From NCBI GenBank assembly GCA_001789645.1, contig MGAG01000010.1, forward strand, positions 87,170 through 138,599: a DNA stretch of 51,430 bases. The letters run 5' to 3'. Source of the stretch: Candidatus Roizmanbacteria bacterium RIFCSPLOWO2_01_FULL_37_12 (GTDB lineage: Bacteria; Patescibacteriota; Microgenomatia; UBA1406; GWC2-37-13). This document shows, one piece after another, positions 9,361 through 17,551 of this stretch (the first letter of the stretch is position 1; each line of letters starts with the position of its first letter). The notes under the pieces are model-generated. The model worked only from the letters and a program-made list of their open reading frames with translations, was not told where the DNA came from and did not search any database. Position numbers and translations under genes: made by a program.

Positions 9361-9618
9361 TCAAGAAGTGATCCTAAAATTCCTGCGAAATTTTTTCATG
9401 GCGGCTTTTATTTTCTTCGCTTCGTCATTACTTAAAATGCCGGCATATTTTTTGATTTTAGCCTCAAAGTCGGTTTTGTCTTCTTTTTTATAAGCGGCGA
9501 CTTTTGCCACAACTTTTTTTCCTTTTTTGATAAGAATTGAGTCGTTATTATAGACTACTCTATTAATATAATCTGAGATATTGTTTCTAAAATCTGAGAT
9601 GCTGACAATATTATTCAT
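9361..9618 (-). CDS. Phd/YefM-type antitoxin
   Basis: An 85-residue antitoxin. The N-terminus MNNIVSISDFRNNISDYINRV is the Phd/YefM DNA-binding fold, followed by ILIKKGKKVVAKVAAY and a basic C-terminal tail that would wrap the VapC-like toxin downstream. The ATG at 9618 is preferred over one at 9663, because the latter lies within the promoter and the domain begins here. A palindrome over the -35 hexamer suggests the usual autorepression. Confidence 0.85.
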   Translation of the reverse strand: MNNIVSISDFRNNISDYINRVVYNNDSILIKKGKKVVAKVAAYKKEDKTDFEAKIKKYAGILSNDEAKKIKAAMKKFRRNFRITS

Positions 9619-9626
9619 ATAACTAA

Positions 9627-9654
9627 AATATAGCACAAAATGACAGTTTGTCAA
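9627..9654 (-). promoter_or_regulatory. Promoter and operator of the vapBC-like operon
   Basis: TTGACA (9654-9649), a 16-base spacer and TATATT (9632-9627) end 8 bases before the ATG. A 5-3-5 palindrome, TGACA-gtt-TGTCA (9641-9653), covers the -35 hexamer and is a good candidate operator for autorepression by the antitoxin. Confidence 0.7.
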
Positions 9655-9673
9655 GATGTACAAAAAATTTGGA

Positions 9674-10534
9674 TTATCTAAATCCGGGTATTCTTAGAAT
9701 ATCTACACCCACTACTCTTAAGATAAACACGGCGAATATAATTAGCATGAGTCCCATTATGCAGGAGGTAAGCATCTCCTGAGCTTTCTTAATTCTTTCC
9801 GGATTACCGCCCGATGTCTGAAGCATGAAGGCAGAATAAATAATACACATCAAAGCAATTATTCCTGCTAAAGAAATACCAAAGCCCATGATGGTTTCGG
9901 TAACAAACTGACTGGCAGAAGTTTTGATACAGCCTATTGCAGTCCAAACTCCACCTTCCAATCTTTGCGTGGGATTACTCGGATTATAACCAATACACTG
10001 GTAGCATCTGGATTTTTCACTCCCCCCAATATTATCACAGAGAGGTTTTAATGCAGCCAATGCCGGACTTGCATTGGCTTTACAATAACAATTGTTACTG
10101 CCAATATTTCCAATAGGAGTTGCATCAGGAACACATCTGTTTTTATTCATAAATTGTCTCATTCCCTCCCTAACATTACCTAAATTTGGTACTAATTTAA
10201 TAGTAATATCGGGTAAAAAGATAAAAGGCATTTTATATATAGTTTTATTTAAATAATCAATCGCGGTCTCTATAAGATCCCCGACAAGAGGTATGGACTG
10301 GGCAAAAGTCTTATCGATTATTCCAAAGTCTTCCCAAGGCGAATAGCAACAGGAATATTGTCTTTGATTAAGGTCATTTGGTTTATACGCACCCTGCGTC
10401 GCAGGATCAAAGGCCTGACCGCAAGTTATCCCAGGTTGGGGAGCAAATTGGCCCTGAGCTTGAACTAAGCTAAATTGAGCTAAAGCATAAAAAAGAATTA
10501 AAGTGAAAAAAAATACTATAACAATTTTTTTCAT
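9674..10534 (-). CDS. Exported Cys-rich protein with C-terminal T4SS-pilin-like helices
   Basis: A 286-residue protein. A signal peptide (MKKIVIVFFFTLILFYALAQ) leads to an ectodomain with about twelve cysteines (for example SCCYSP, NCYCKA, RCYQC), then two C-terminal membrane helices (from about 215) flanking the loop LQTSGGNPERIKKAQ. That loop matches the small pilin-like proteins at 532, 31213 and 31513. The architecture suggests a pilin-like membrane anchor fused to a disulfide-rich exposed domain, perhaps a surface adhesin or secretion component. It follows the Fic-MerR gene at a distance of about 50 bases, with a possible own -10 (TAATGT). Confidence 0.7.
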   Translation of the reverse strand: MKKIVIVFFFTLILFYALAQFSLVQAQGQFAPQPGITCGQAFDPATQGAYKPNDLNQRQYSCCYSPWEDFGIIDKTFAQSIPLVGDLIETAIDYLNKTIYKMPFIFLPDITIKLVPNLGNVREGMRQFMNKNRCVPDATPIGNIGSNNCYCKANASPALAALKPLCDNIGGSEKSRCYQCIGYNPSNPTQRLEGGVWTAIGCIKTSASQFVTETIMGFGISLAGIIALMCIIYSAFMLQTSGGNPERIKKAQEMLTSCIMGLMLIIFAVFILRVVGVDILRIPGFR

Positions 10535-10585
10535 AACAATACTTACATTACATCTGAAAAACCAAAAAATCTCAAGTGTATTTAT

Positions 10586-11632
10586 TTAGACGAAAAGTTT
10601 CTTAATCTCCGCCAAAGTCAACCGCTTTTCACTCTGCAACCTTCTTATATCTTTTGCTCTTTTTATCATATCCGGATGATAGAGCTGATAACCGCCTTCT
10701 GTGTATCCTGATACTTTTAAAAGCTCCTCTTTTGTCCAATAGCGAAGAGTATGAATGGTTTCATCCGTTTCCTTAGCCAATTCACCGATCTTGAGTAACT
10801 CCGCATAAGTATCGGGAGTAAACTTTTTTAATTTCTTTTTTTCGGTTTCGGCGATTACCGAAATTACCGGTTTTCCATCTACTGCGTTAATATAAGCGTC
10901 CAGCGACCGCTCAACCGAAACCCCAATAAACCGATAATAAGGATTTAGATAATTTTTCAGTTGAGCTTGCTCCAATAAGCTCAAATACTTAGTTCTTTCT
11001 TCGGCGCGGATTACCGCCATAGGATAACCGTTGACTATAAGAATCAGGTTCATAAGAAGCCTAGCTGTGCGGCCGTTCCCGTCAATATAGGGGTGGATAC
11101 TCACAAGTCTGTAGTGTGCTTCGGCTGCAATAAGTACCGGATGCGTTTTCTTCTGAACCGATATCCACCGGATAAACTCCCGCATAAGGTAAGGTACTTG
11201 AACTGGTTGTGGGAACTCCACACTCGACCCTCTGACAAATATTTCCGATTCCCTGTACTTTCCGGCCGACTCGTCGATAATCCTGGTCAAAATAATCCTA
11301 TGAATGGCATTGATATCCGCTTCGGTAATCTCTGTATGATATTTTCTTTTTTTAGCCAATTTTTTGATAAACTCTATTGCCTGCGCGTGATTAACCGCTT
11401 CCAGTTGATCCCTTAACGCTTTACCGCTAATTACGGCAGAGATTCCCTTTTCCAATACCTCTGCGGTCTCAAATCTGGTTAAGGTATTTCCCTCAATTGC
11501 ATTTGACGAATAGGTTAATTCCACCCTGAGCCACTCTTCAAGACTCTTGATAGCTTTCTTCTTGAAAGGCTGGATACTATCCAGTTTTTTCTTTTTTTCC
11601 GAAATACGTTTTAATAAGTCGTTTAGAATCAT
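10586..11632 (-). CDS. Fic-domain protein fused to a MerR-type DNA-binding domain
   Basis: A 348-residue Fic protein, expected to transfer AMP (or another NMP) from ATP to a target protein. The active-site loop HPYIDGNGRTAR is intact near residue 180. An N-terminal inhibitory helix motif S-x-x-x-E-G (in SNAIEGN) is present, so activity should be self-inhibited. The last ~70 residues (IGELAKETDETIHTLRYW ... RRLQSEKRLTLAEIKKLF) form a MerR-like winged helix-turn-helix, an uncommon fusion. A perfect palindrome overlaps its own -10 box and start codon, fitting autoregulation. Confidence 0.88.
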   Translation of the reverse strand: MILNDLLKRISEKKKKLDSIQPFKKKAIKSLEEWLRVELTYSSNAIEGNTLTRFETAEVLEKGISAVISGKALRDQLEAVNHAQAIEFIKKLAKKRKYHTEITEADINAIHRIILTRIIDESAGKYRESEIFVRGSSVEFPQPVQVPYLMREFIRWISVQKKTHPVLIAAEAHYRLVSIHPYIDGNGRTARLLMNLILIVNGYPMAVIRAEERTKYLSLLEQAQLKNYLNPYYRFIGVSVERSLDAYINAVDGKPVISVIAETEKKKLKKFTPDTYAELLKIGELAKETDETIHTLRYWTKEELLKVSGYTEGGYQLYHPDMIKRAKDIRRLQSEKRLTLAEIKKLFV

Positions 11633-11668
11633 ATACTAAAGTATACAGTATCGCTTTATGGTTGTCAA
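11632..11668 (-). promoter_or_regulatory. Promoter and palindromic operator of the Fic-MerR gene
   Basis: TTGACA (11668-11663), a 17-base spacer and TATACT (11645-11640) end 7 bases before the ATG, a near-consensus leaderless promoter. The perfect palindrome TATACT-aa-AGTATA (11632-11645) spans the -10 box to the start codon and could be bound by the MerR domain of the product. Confidence 0.7.
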
Positions 11669-11672
11669 GATG

Positions 11673-11692
11673 AAAAATCTCCATTTATGGAG
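11673..11692 (-). terminator. Rho-independent terminator after the 1213-residue protein gene
   Basis: On the minus strand CTCCAT-aa-ATGGAG is followed by ATTTTTC, 14 bases past the stop codon at 11706. The stem is short (6 pairs) but perfect. It separates the long gene from the Fic promoter just downstream. Confidence 0.6.
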
Positions 11693-11705
11693 CGGAAAAG
11701 TAAGT

Positions 11706-14700
11706 TTAAGCGGGCGCTCCTTGCTTTTGTCCGCCAAATTCCTTGAAAGCTTTCGATATGTACTGCCACAAGAGCCAAATGGCTAAAAGTGGCAGCACGC
11801 TGTTTGCGATCTCCCAGACTTTGTGTTTTATCTGAACACCGGCATCCCTGCGAGCCGAACCTTCATACCAGATAAAGTCCGGTTTTCTCCTAACCTTATG
11901 TTCTATTGTTTTTTTTCTGCCAAAAATGTCTGTAATCTCTTCTTTTTTCATTTCAAACTCTCCTTTTGTCGAATCATAAGGTTTTTGTGGTAATACCTGC
12001 CTCTGACGTAGCCTAAAAAATAATTGATCGGCAGTACCCACATCCCACTCCCAAATATTGCTAAATTCTCCACCTAATATCTCGGCCACCATGGAATGCG
12101 GTCTACCTGTGACAAACGGTGCTGTAAAATAACTTCTTGCCAGAGTATCTTTTTTGAAAAAATTAACGACAGCTACGGCTAAGTGATGAGCGACTTTTTG
12201 TCCGTAATCCGGACCATGGACATCTTCCAAGGCATCCTTAATTTCATACAAAGCCTGAACTAAAGGTTCAAAATCGTGTTTACCATCTATTGCCATAGTT
12301 TTTATGATACTGTCAAGCTTAAAAATATTTCCAATCACTTTTTGTTCAATTTGAGCCGTATCTTTTATAGCCCGTGCAACCAGTCTTGGACCTGTTCCTC
12401 TGAAAGTTACAAAGCTGAAATCAGTATCAGGCAATCCGAAAGTAAAAGTATATCCACCTTCTTCTGAAAATGCTGGATTTAAATATAGCGCAAATTCATC
12501 GAAGAATTTTTTACCCTTAGCAGAATCCAATCCTATATAGTCCTCTTTTAATATTTTATATAAATCTACGGCCTGATCTATCTCTATTGGTGTTATATCC
12601 TTAGCTTCATTTTCTAATAGTTGTCTGATTGTTGATTCATTGAGTTTAAAATCTATACCTTCCAACTCATCCAGTCCAATTTTGGGCTTACCTTGTTTAC
12701 TTTTTTCCTCTATCTGTTCCTTCATTTTACTACTGACTTTTTTTCTCAATAATGCTTCGGCTAGTCCAATTGTCTGCATCACTTTATGAAAATCGCTGAA
12801 TTTCAAGGTTGCATATTTTTCAGGTTCTTTTTTCACCATCCTTTGCCAGGTTTTATACCAACGGCTTTCACCGTCTTCAGAAAATCTGCCCCGATCAATA
12901 CGCAGAATCTTTGAAGGAAATCTTTTAGCTACTAATCTTGCTAAGGTATGAGATAAAAATAATTTTGACCTTTCATATTCGATTTGATCATTAAGTTCAC
13001 CCTTACCTACTTGTCCAAGTTTGTTTTTGATATTCGCTACTTCCTCTGCCTTACCCTGAAGACTTGTTAAAAAAGTATTAAGGTCGGATTCTTTAAATGT
13101 AGTAGGGTTGTCGATAAAATATTCTTGATACAGATAAGAGAAAAACTCTTTTCTTTCAGCCGGATTTGTAAGTGTAGATCGATAATTACTGACGTCATAA
13201 CTATCACCGTTATAAATAAAATCATAGGCTAGTTCATAACCAACTTTCTCAATTGCTTTCCATGTCTTTAAAAAATTAAGTTTTTTTGTCGATTCACCCG
13301 CTATAGGTTTACCTTCTTTTTGATCTTCATAAATAAAATTCCCTTGCGAAGAGTAAAACATTCTCCAGCCTTTTCTTTTACTTGGCCCACCCGCATTACC
13401 AATATCCATCATAAAATCAATAAGCAAGGGCTGTTTTCCCATTTCCTTTTTTCCTGTTAAAAAAGTTTCTTTATATTTGATTAATCTTTCATAGAGTACT
13501 CTATGATCCCACATACCTGTTGTTGGTAATCCTTCTATCGGGAACATCCCTTCAACCGGTAAAAAAAGCCACATAGGTAAAGATTTTTGAGCTTGCCATC
13601 TCCAGAAAAAATGCGCCGGATTCAACACTCCAATAGCTGCTGTGTCGTTGGTGTAGTAACTCGTGTAGGTAGGTTTCCCATCAGGAGTAAGAGCGGCATC
13701 AGCATAAGCACACTTTTCTTCCTCTGTCATAAAAATTCCTCTGGATGCCCCAATTGCCATTGATAGTGCACTTTCGAATCTTCTTTCATCATCTATTTCC
13801 GGATGCATTTTCTTAAGCGTTTCAAGTACCTTTTGCTCCATACGTGAAAGAACAGAGCCTGGGGTATTTGTAAATCCATCCGGCGTATGTTTCCAATCCT
13901 GAAAAGCAAGTTCATCTTCAAGAAGAATATCGTATAAATTCAAAGCGTCGCGAAATAAATCTGCCTCTGGAAATAAAAATAGTTCATCTAATTCAGGAGC
14001 TCTTAATTTTTCGGCAAATTCGCCCAACTGTCCAAAAAATCCGTGCTCACCTGCAGGATGAAAAAGAATTGCTTTTGAGTTGTGTGTATACTGCCTGGCA
14101 GAAGTATAGAAATCCATCATGAATCTTAAGTAAGTCACATACTCGCTCATCTTGACTTCTTTTTTCTGTGATAAGGGCCTCAATCGGAATCTAGGTTTCA
14201 TTATTGTTTGCTCTTTTCCATTCTCATCTTTAAATGTATACGGAATCATTTCTTCCAATCTTTCCTGCTCGGCTTTTTTTACCAGATTTATTTTATCTAT
14301 ATTTCTGTGACCTTCTTTTTCCCAGCGCGAAAGAGTTGTGCTCAAAGCGTCCATTGAACTTCCCAAAGTTTGCAGTGCCGCCTGAATACCATGGAACGGA
14401 TTCTCCTGGACAATCTCCTCAAAGAACTTCTCCGGCATTGTTCTGTCTAGCCTTGTAAAAAGCCTAGTAAAGATACCAAAAAGCCTCTCCTCTATTTTTT
14501 TTGAAACTTCTTTACTCAGTTCTTCTTCTGTTATGGTTTTAGCACTATTATCTTTATTATTTTGAATTTCTTCTCTTATATCATTTTTATACTTTTCTAT
14601 TAGGTCGATAAATTTATCAGGCACATGAATTGCATTTAACAAATCATAGTCGGCATCTTCGCCAAAATGGACCGAATATGTTTGTGACCAGTGATATGAT

Positions 14701-15347
14701 TCAAAATTAGCTTGTTGCTGCTGCTGGAATTCCTCTTCTCTTGCTTCTTTTTTACTTATAGGTTCCTGTTCTTTTACTTCAAATTTTGCTCTGGCTTCAG
14801 ATTCAGTAAGTCCAAAAGTTGACGGGGACTCAATAATAGCTTGTGCAATTACTTTTGCATTTGCTGGATCACTGCCTGCCAGGTTTTGAAAAGCATCTTC
14901 AAATTTCGGATTGATAACTCCATCTATCACAATAAACTTTTCTCCGGTCAAAAAGTCTGCTAAATGAACAATAATACTTGATGCATCAGAAGCATATGTG
15001 AATCTTTTATCGGCTAATTTTTCCAGCAGTAATTGACCTTCGGTAGTTTTTGAGACTTTAATTCCCCTTTTTGCTGCCTCAGCAGCATATACTAATGTGC
15101 TTAATGCATCATTGCCTTTTTTAACTGTTTCTGGAGTATGAGTAGCTCTTCTCGCCTTTGCATAAGCTTCTACAGTAAGAAATTCTTGTGCAATAATTTT
15201 TATTTCCTGTAAATCTTTCGCTATTGCTTTTGCCAAATCATCTTTTTGTTCTTGGGTAGATGCCTTATTCACATCATCAACAGCTTTTGCTTTGGCTTCA
15301 GTTACTATATCTTTAGCTGATTGATCTCTTTCACTACCCTCTGCCAT
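11706..15347 (-). CDS. Giant tail-anchored protein of unknown function
   Basis: I do not recognise any domain in this 1213-residue protein. It is acidic to neutral, largely helical and soluble, with a short Gln-rich stretch (FQQQQQANF, ~210) and many aromatic-rich segments in the middle (for example AHFFWRWQAQKSLPMWLFLP). A single membrane helix lies at the extreme C-terminus (SVLPLLAIWLLWQYI), so the bulk is expected to face the cytoplasm. It begins one base after a 43-residue gene and is followed by a terminator. Its neighbours (VirB6-like and pilin-like genes) hint at a secretion or cell-envelope role, which is inference. Confidence 0.75.
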   Translation of the reverse strand: MAEGSERDQSAKDIVTEAKAKAVDDVNKASTQEQKDDLAKAIAKDLQEIKIIAQEFLTVEAYAKARRATHTPETVKKGNDALSTLVYAAEAAKRGIKVSKTTEGQLLLEKLADKRFTYASDASSIIVHLADFLTGEKFIVIDGVINPKFEDAFQNLAGSDPANAKVIAQAIIESPSTFGLTESEARAKFEVKEQEPISKKEAREEEFQQQQQANFESYHWSQTYSVHFGEDADYDLLNAIHVPDKFIDLIEKYKNDIREEIQNNKDNSAKTITEEELSKEVSKKIEERLFGIFTRLFTRLDRTMPEKFFEEIVQENPFHGIQAALQTLGSSMDALSTTLSRWEKEGHRNIDKINLVKKAEQERLEEMIPYTFKDENGKEQTIMKPRFRLRPLSQKKEVKMSEYVTYLRFMMDFYTSARQYTHNSKAILFHPAGEHGFFGQLGEFAEKLRAPELDELFLFPEADLFRDALNLYDILLEDELAFQDWKHTPDGFTNTPGSVLSRMEQKVLETLKKMHPEIDDERRFESALSMAIGASRGIFMTEEEKCAYADAALTPDGKPTYTSYYTNDTAAIGVLNPAHFFWRWQAQKSLPMWLFLPVEGMFPIEGLPTTGMWDHRVLYERLIKYKETFLTGKKEMGKQPLLIDFMMDIGNAGGPSKRKGWRMFYSSQGNFIYEDQKEGKPIAGESTKKLNFLKTWKAIEKVGYELAYDFIYNGDSYDVSNYRSTLTNPAERKEFFSYLYQEYFIDNPTTFKESDLNTFLTSLQGKAEEVANIKNKLGQVGKGELNDQIEYERSKLFLSHTLARLVAKRFPSKILRIDRGRFSEDGESRWYKTWQRMVKKEPEKYATLKFSDFHKVMQTIGLAEALLRKKVSSKMKEQIEEKSKQGKPKIGLDELEGIDFKLNESTIRQLLENEAKDITPIEIDQAVDLYKILKEDYIGLDSAKGKKFFDEFALYLNPAFSEEGGYTFTFGLPDTDFSFVTFRGTGPRLVARAIKDTAQIEQKVIGNIFKLDSIIKTMAIDGKHDFEPLVQALYEIKDALEDVHGPDYGQKVAHHLAVAVVNFFKKDTLARSYFTAPFVTGRPHSMVAEILGGEFSNIWEWDVGTADQLFFRLRQRQVLPQKPYDSTKGEFEMKKEEITDIFGRKKTIEHKVRRKPDFIWYEGSARRDAGVQIKHKVWEIANSVLPLLAIWLLWQYISKAFKEFGGQKQGAPA

Positions 15348-15348
15348 A

Positions 15349-15480
15349 TTATTTTCTAGTTTTTAACTTATAACCCAATTGCGCAGTAAAGATAAAAGTA
15401 GTCAGGGAGGCGGATTTCAAAAACTCAGCCGGATTTTTGAATGAACTTTGATTTTTTCTGGTTGACAAAGTGTTTTTCAT
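15349..15480 (-). CDS. 43-residue small protein, related to the 70-residue protein at 16280
   Basis: A short open frame begins ATG at 15480 and stops one base before the 1213-residue gene, so the two are probably co-translated. Its C-terminal half, AEFLKSASLTTFIFTAQLGYKLK, is clearly similar to DFLRTASLSVFLLTNAGYKLK at the end of the protein at 16280. It has one weakly hydrophobic helix. The conserved pattern in two neighbouring copies is the main argument that it is real. Confidence 0.6.
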   Translation of the reverse strand: MKNTLSTRKNQSSFKNPAEFLKSASLTTFIFTAQLGYKLKTRK

Positions 15481-15512
15481 GTGATATAAATAATTAATCG
15501 CGCCCCCGAAAT

Positions 15513-16055
15513 TTATTTTTGGGGGATTATTTTTTTATCTATATTTAGATAAGACAGTCTTGTTTTAAATAAACCTTTCTTTATCTCCCATACTTCTCTT
15601 CCTACATGACCTTTTTCAAAAACCACAATAACTTGTTTTCCTTTTTCTATTAAATATTTATAAATCGGAGCTAAATCACCATCACCCGAGAAAAAAATAA
15701 ATGATTGATAATCCTTGGTTAAGCAATCGTACACGGACATACAAATCTCTATATCGAAATCACATTTTCTTTTTTTAATAAGAGTATTTGCTACTTTTCC
15801 AACAACAATGTATTTAACAGCTTTTGTGTTAACGATGTAGCCTATTTTTTGCATTTGCTTAATAAAGTTCTGTGATTTTTCGTTATTATCAGTGCCGAAG
15901 TAAAAGTTAATTAACTCTATTTGTGAATGTTTTTTTAAATATTTAAAAAGAGTTTTTGGCTCAACTCTCAAATGCCAACCATAAACATTAGCCCAGTCAA
16001 TAAAAACTACTGATTTTTCTCTTAAATTTAATTTTTGGCTTTGGTATATTCTCAT
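15513..16055 (-). CDS. NYN-domain (LabA-like) ribonuclease
   Basis: A 180-residue PIN-like NYN domain, a family of metal-dependent RNases involved in RNA processing. Conserved acidic sites are visible: D in VVFIDWANVYG, the DFDIEICMSVYD segment, and SGDGDLAPIYKYL, followed by the family strand KQVIVVFEKG. It is the third gene of an operon with two small proteins (16280 and 16069), 13 bases after the second. Its 3' end overlaps a GC-rich hairpin at 15503-15525 that has no T-run on this strand. Confidence 0.85.
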   Translation of the reverse strand: MRIYQSQKLNLREKSVVFIDWANVYGWHLRVEPKTLFKYLKKHSQIELINFYFGTDNNEKSQNFIKQMQKIGYIVNTKAVKYIVVGKVANTLIKKRKCDFDIEICMSVYDCLTKDYQSFIFFSGDGDLAPIYKYLIEKGKQVIVVFEKGHVGREVWEIKKGLFKTRLSYLNIDKKIIPQK

Positions 16056-16068
16056 ATTTCAAAGTAAC

Positions 16069-16275
16069 TTAATTTTTTCTTTTAGCAAATCCTTCGACAA
16101 AAATACCCTCATTATTAGAATTTACCCATGACTTTTCAATATAAGCCAACGCATCTTCAGCTTTATAAAATTCTTTGAAGCTTAACTCTTCATTAGAAGA
16201 TATATTAATCTTGATTACTTTGATTTTTTTTGTCTTTTTATCTTTTTTTATCAAAATCCCACTATCTATACTCAT
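16069..16275 (-). CDS. Small basic hypothetical protein in the NYN operon
   Basis: A 68-residue, Lys-rich protein with no recognised motif. It starts 4 bases after the stop of the 70-residue membrane protein and ends 13 bases before the NYN nuclease gene. Tight packing argues that it is translated. The sequence looks soluble, with a possible beta-strand/helix arrangement (KVIKINISS ... FYKAEDALAYIEKSW). It could be a partner of the NYN protein. Confidence 0.6.
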   Translation of the reverse strand: MSIDSGILIKKDKKTKKIKVIKINISSNEELSFKEFYKAEDALAYIEKSWVNSNNEGIFVEGFAKRKN

Positions 16276-16279
16276 ATAT

Positions 16280-16492
16280 TTATTTTTTCAACTTATAACC
16301 CGCATTTGTAAGTAAAAACACTGATAAAGATGCCGTTCTTAAAAAATCAGGTAAAGTATTACAGCTTAAACACGACGGCTTAGTAATAAAATATATCAGT
16401 GAATCAAAAGCAATAACAATAGGAAGAATTAATAGTATCGGCAGGAAGAAAATCGCTTTTTTTAGCAAATTTCCACTTTTTTGCAAATACAT
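16280..16492 (-). CDS. Small two-helix membrane protein
   Basis: A 70-residue protein with a strong membrane helix (IFFLPILLILPIVIAF), a short Cys-containing loop (KPSCLSCNTLP) and a second weaker helix ending in AGYKLKK. The C-terminal third is similar to the 43-residue protein at 15349, so the two are paralogues. It is the first gene of the operon leading to the NYN nuclease and has the best consensus promoter in the window. Confidence 0.75.
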   Translation of the reverse strand: MYLQKSGNLLKKAIFFLPILLILPIVIAFDSLIYFITKPSCLSCNTLPDFLRTASLSVFLLTNAGYKLKK

Positions 16493-16497
16493 ATTTG

Positions 16498-16526
16498 ATT
16501 ATAGTACTATAGGATAGTAATGTCAA
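16498..16526 (-). promoter_or_regulatory. Consensus promoter of the NYN operon
   Basis: Perfect TTGACA (16526-16521), a 17-base spacer and perfect TATAAT (16503-16498) end 5 bases before the ATG at 16492. Both hexamers match consensus exactly and no room remains for a 5' leader. Confidence 0.8.
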
Positions 16527-16572
16527 CTTTTATCACTATATTTCATTCTACAATAAATATACCCTGAATGCG

Positions 16573-16629
16573 GATATTTGTAATACGAATGTTACGAATC
16601 TTTATATGAATGATGCAAATATACTAATT
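16573..16629. repeat. Left arm of an ATTCGTA-type inverted repeat flanking the GxxExxY gene
   Basis: An AT-rich arm of about 50 bases with repeated ATTCGTA/TACGAAT units. Its reverse complement matches the arm at 17023-17072 at most positions, and the elements at 17552, 18467 and 31047. It ends just before the GxxExxY stop codon. Confidence 0.65.
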
Positions 16630-17016
16630 CTATTCATTAGAGTTCGGATTCAATATTCTTTTAGGACTTAGATATATAGATCTGAAGTTTACAAGTATTG
16701 CTAATTTTTTATTAAGAATTGAAAGGTATCTACGTGTTTGAAAATAGTCTTCTTTAGTAATGATCTTTTTGGCTTTAATTTCTATAATAATTTTACCTCC
16801 AACTAAAAAATCAACTTTATTTCTACCTTTAAATTCACCTTCAAATCCGATTGGTATTATCATTTCTCTCTCATAATCTATTTTTAATTTCTTGAAGTTA
16901 TTTTCAATTGAATCTGCATATTGTTTCTCACTACAATATCGTCCCAATTCATTATGAGTCTTATAAAGAACTCCAGTAATCCTGTAAGAAAGCTCGGGAT
17001 AGAAAATTTTTGCCAT
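16630..17016 (-). CDS. GxxExxY-family protein, PD-(D/E)XK nuclease-like
   Basis: A 128-residue member of the GxxExxY family, a small protein group with a restriction-endonuclease-like fold. Seen are the N-terminal LSYRITGVLYKTHNELG helix, the signature region (GRYCSEKQYADSIE) and the core VDFLVGGKIIIEIKAKK, which supplies the D...E-x-K catalytic pattern. Such proteins are widespread in environmental bacteria and their function is not established. Here the gene is flanked by inverted copies of a roughly 50-base repeat found without cargo at three other places in the window, so it may be mobile. It sits downstream of jag. Confidence 0.85.
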   Translation of the reverse strand: MAKIFYPELSYRITGVLYKTHNELGRYCSEKQYADSIENNFKKLKIDYEREMIIPIGFEGEFKGRNKVDFLVGGKIIIEIKAKKIITKEDYFQTRRYLSILNKKLAILVNFRSIYLSPKRILNPNSNE

Positions 17017-17022
17017 TAAGGA

Positions 17023-17072
17023 AAGATTAGCATATTCGTGGCATTCGTATATTCATTAGTATCATTCGTATT
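17023..17072. repeat. Right arm of the ATTCGTA-type inverted repeat flanking the GxxExxY gene
   Basis: This arm begins 7 bases upstream of the GxxExxY start and runs to the stop codon of jag (17071). It contains three copies of CATTCGTA/ATTCGTG and is an inverted copy of 16573-16629. Confidence 0.65.
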
Positions 17073-17544
17073 ACTTACCTTCCTCTTCTGTTTTCTTAGG
17101 AGACACCAACAGTTGTCTGTCTCTACCCTCGCCTACAGAATATGAAGTCAGGTCCGGGTAAGTCTTTGCAATATACTCGTGTACTATCTTTCTTTCATAG
17201 GAAGAAAAAGAACGAAGCGGCACTTCGCGGTTTTCTGCCTTTACCCTCTGCGCAAGATCTTCGGCAATCCCCTCCAGTCTCTCAACCTGTTTTTCGCGGT
17301 AATCATTCACATTAAGCAGAAGATCGATAGGTTCGCCGAATTTTTTATATAAAATGACTTCCAGTATCTTCTGTAAAGCCCGGATTGTCTCTCCGTGCCG
17401 GCCAATAACCGTGGGAGCATCCTCTTCTGTCTTAATGACCACGTGAAATACTTCTTCCTCTTGTGTTACCTCAATCTCGAATTTATCGATCATCTTTTTT
17501 AATATCTCTTCCGTTTCTGATTTTATAGTTTTTAGTTTATCCAT
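17071..17544 (-). CDS. jag: KhpB/Jag-type RNA-binding protein (KH plus R3H)
   Basis: A 157-residue RNA-binding protein that in other bacteria works with KhpA and is encoded behind yidC. The KH domain is seen around VIGRHGETIRALQKILEVI, and the R3H domain at the C-terminus has the signature R-x-x-x-H (SSYERKIVHEYIA), then SVGEGRDRQLLVSP. There is no separate Jag_N domain; a short helix replaces it. The ATG at 17544 is preferred because an earlier in-frame ATG lies in the repeat at 17552-17652. Order rpmH-yidC-jag is the ancestral one. Confidence 0.92.
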   Translation of the reverse strand: MDKLKTIKSETEEILKKMIDKFEIEVTQEEEVFHVVIKTEEDAPTVIGRHGETIRALQKILEVILYKKFGEPIDLLLNVNDYREKQVERLEGIAEDLAQRVKAENREVPLRSFSSYERKIVHEYIAKTYPDLTSYSVGEGRDRQLLVSPKKTEEEGK

Positions 17545-17551
17545 AAATATT

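Noticed and set aside
15503-15525. GC-rich hairpin CCCCC...GGGGG as a terminator of the NYN operon
   Set aside because: The T-run lies on the plus-strand side, whereas the operon is on the minus strand; the stem also overlaps the end of the coding region.
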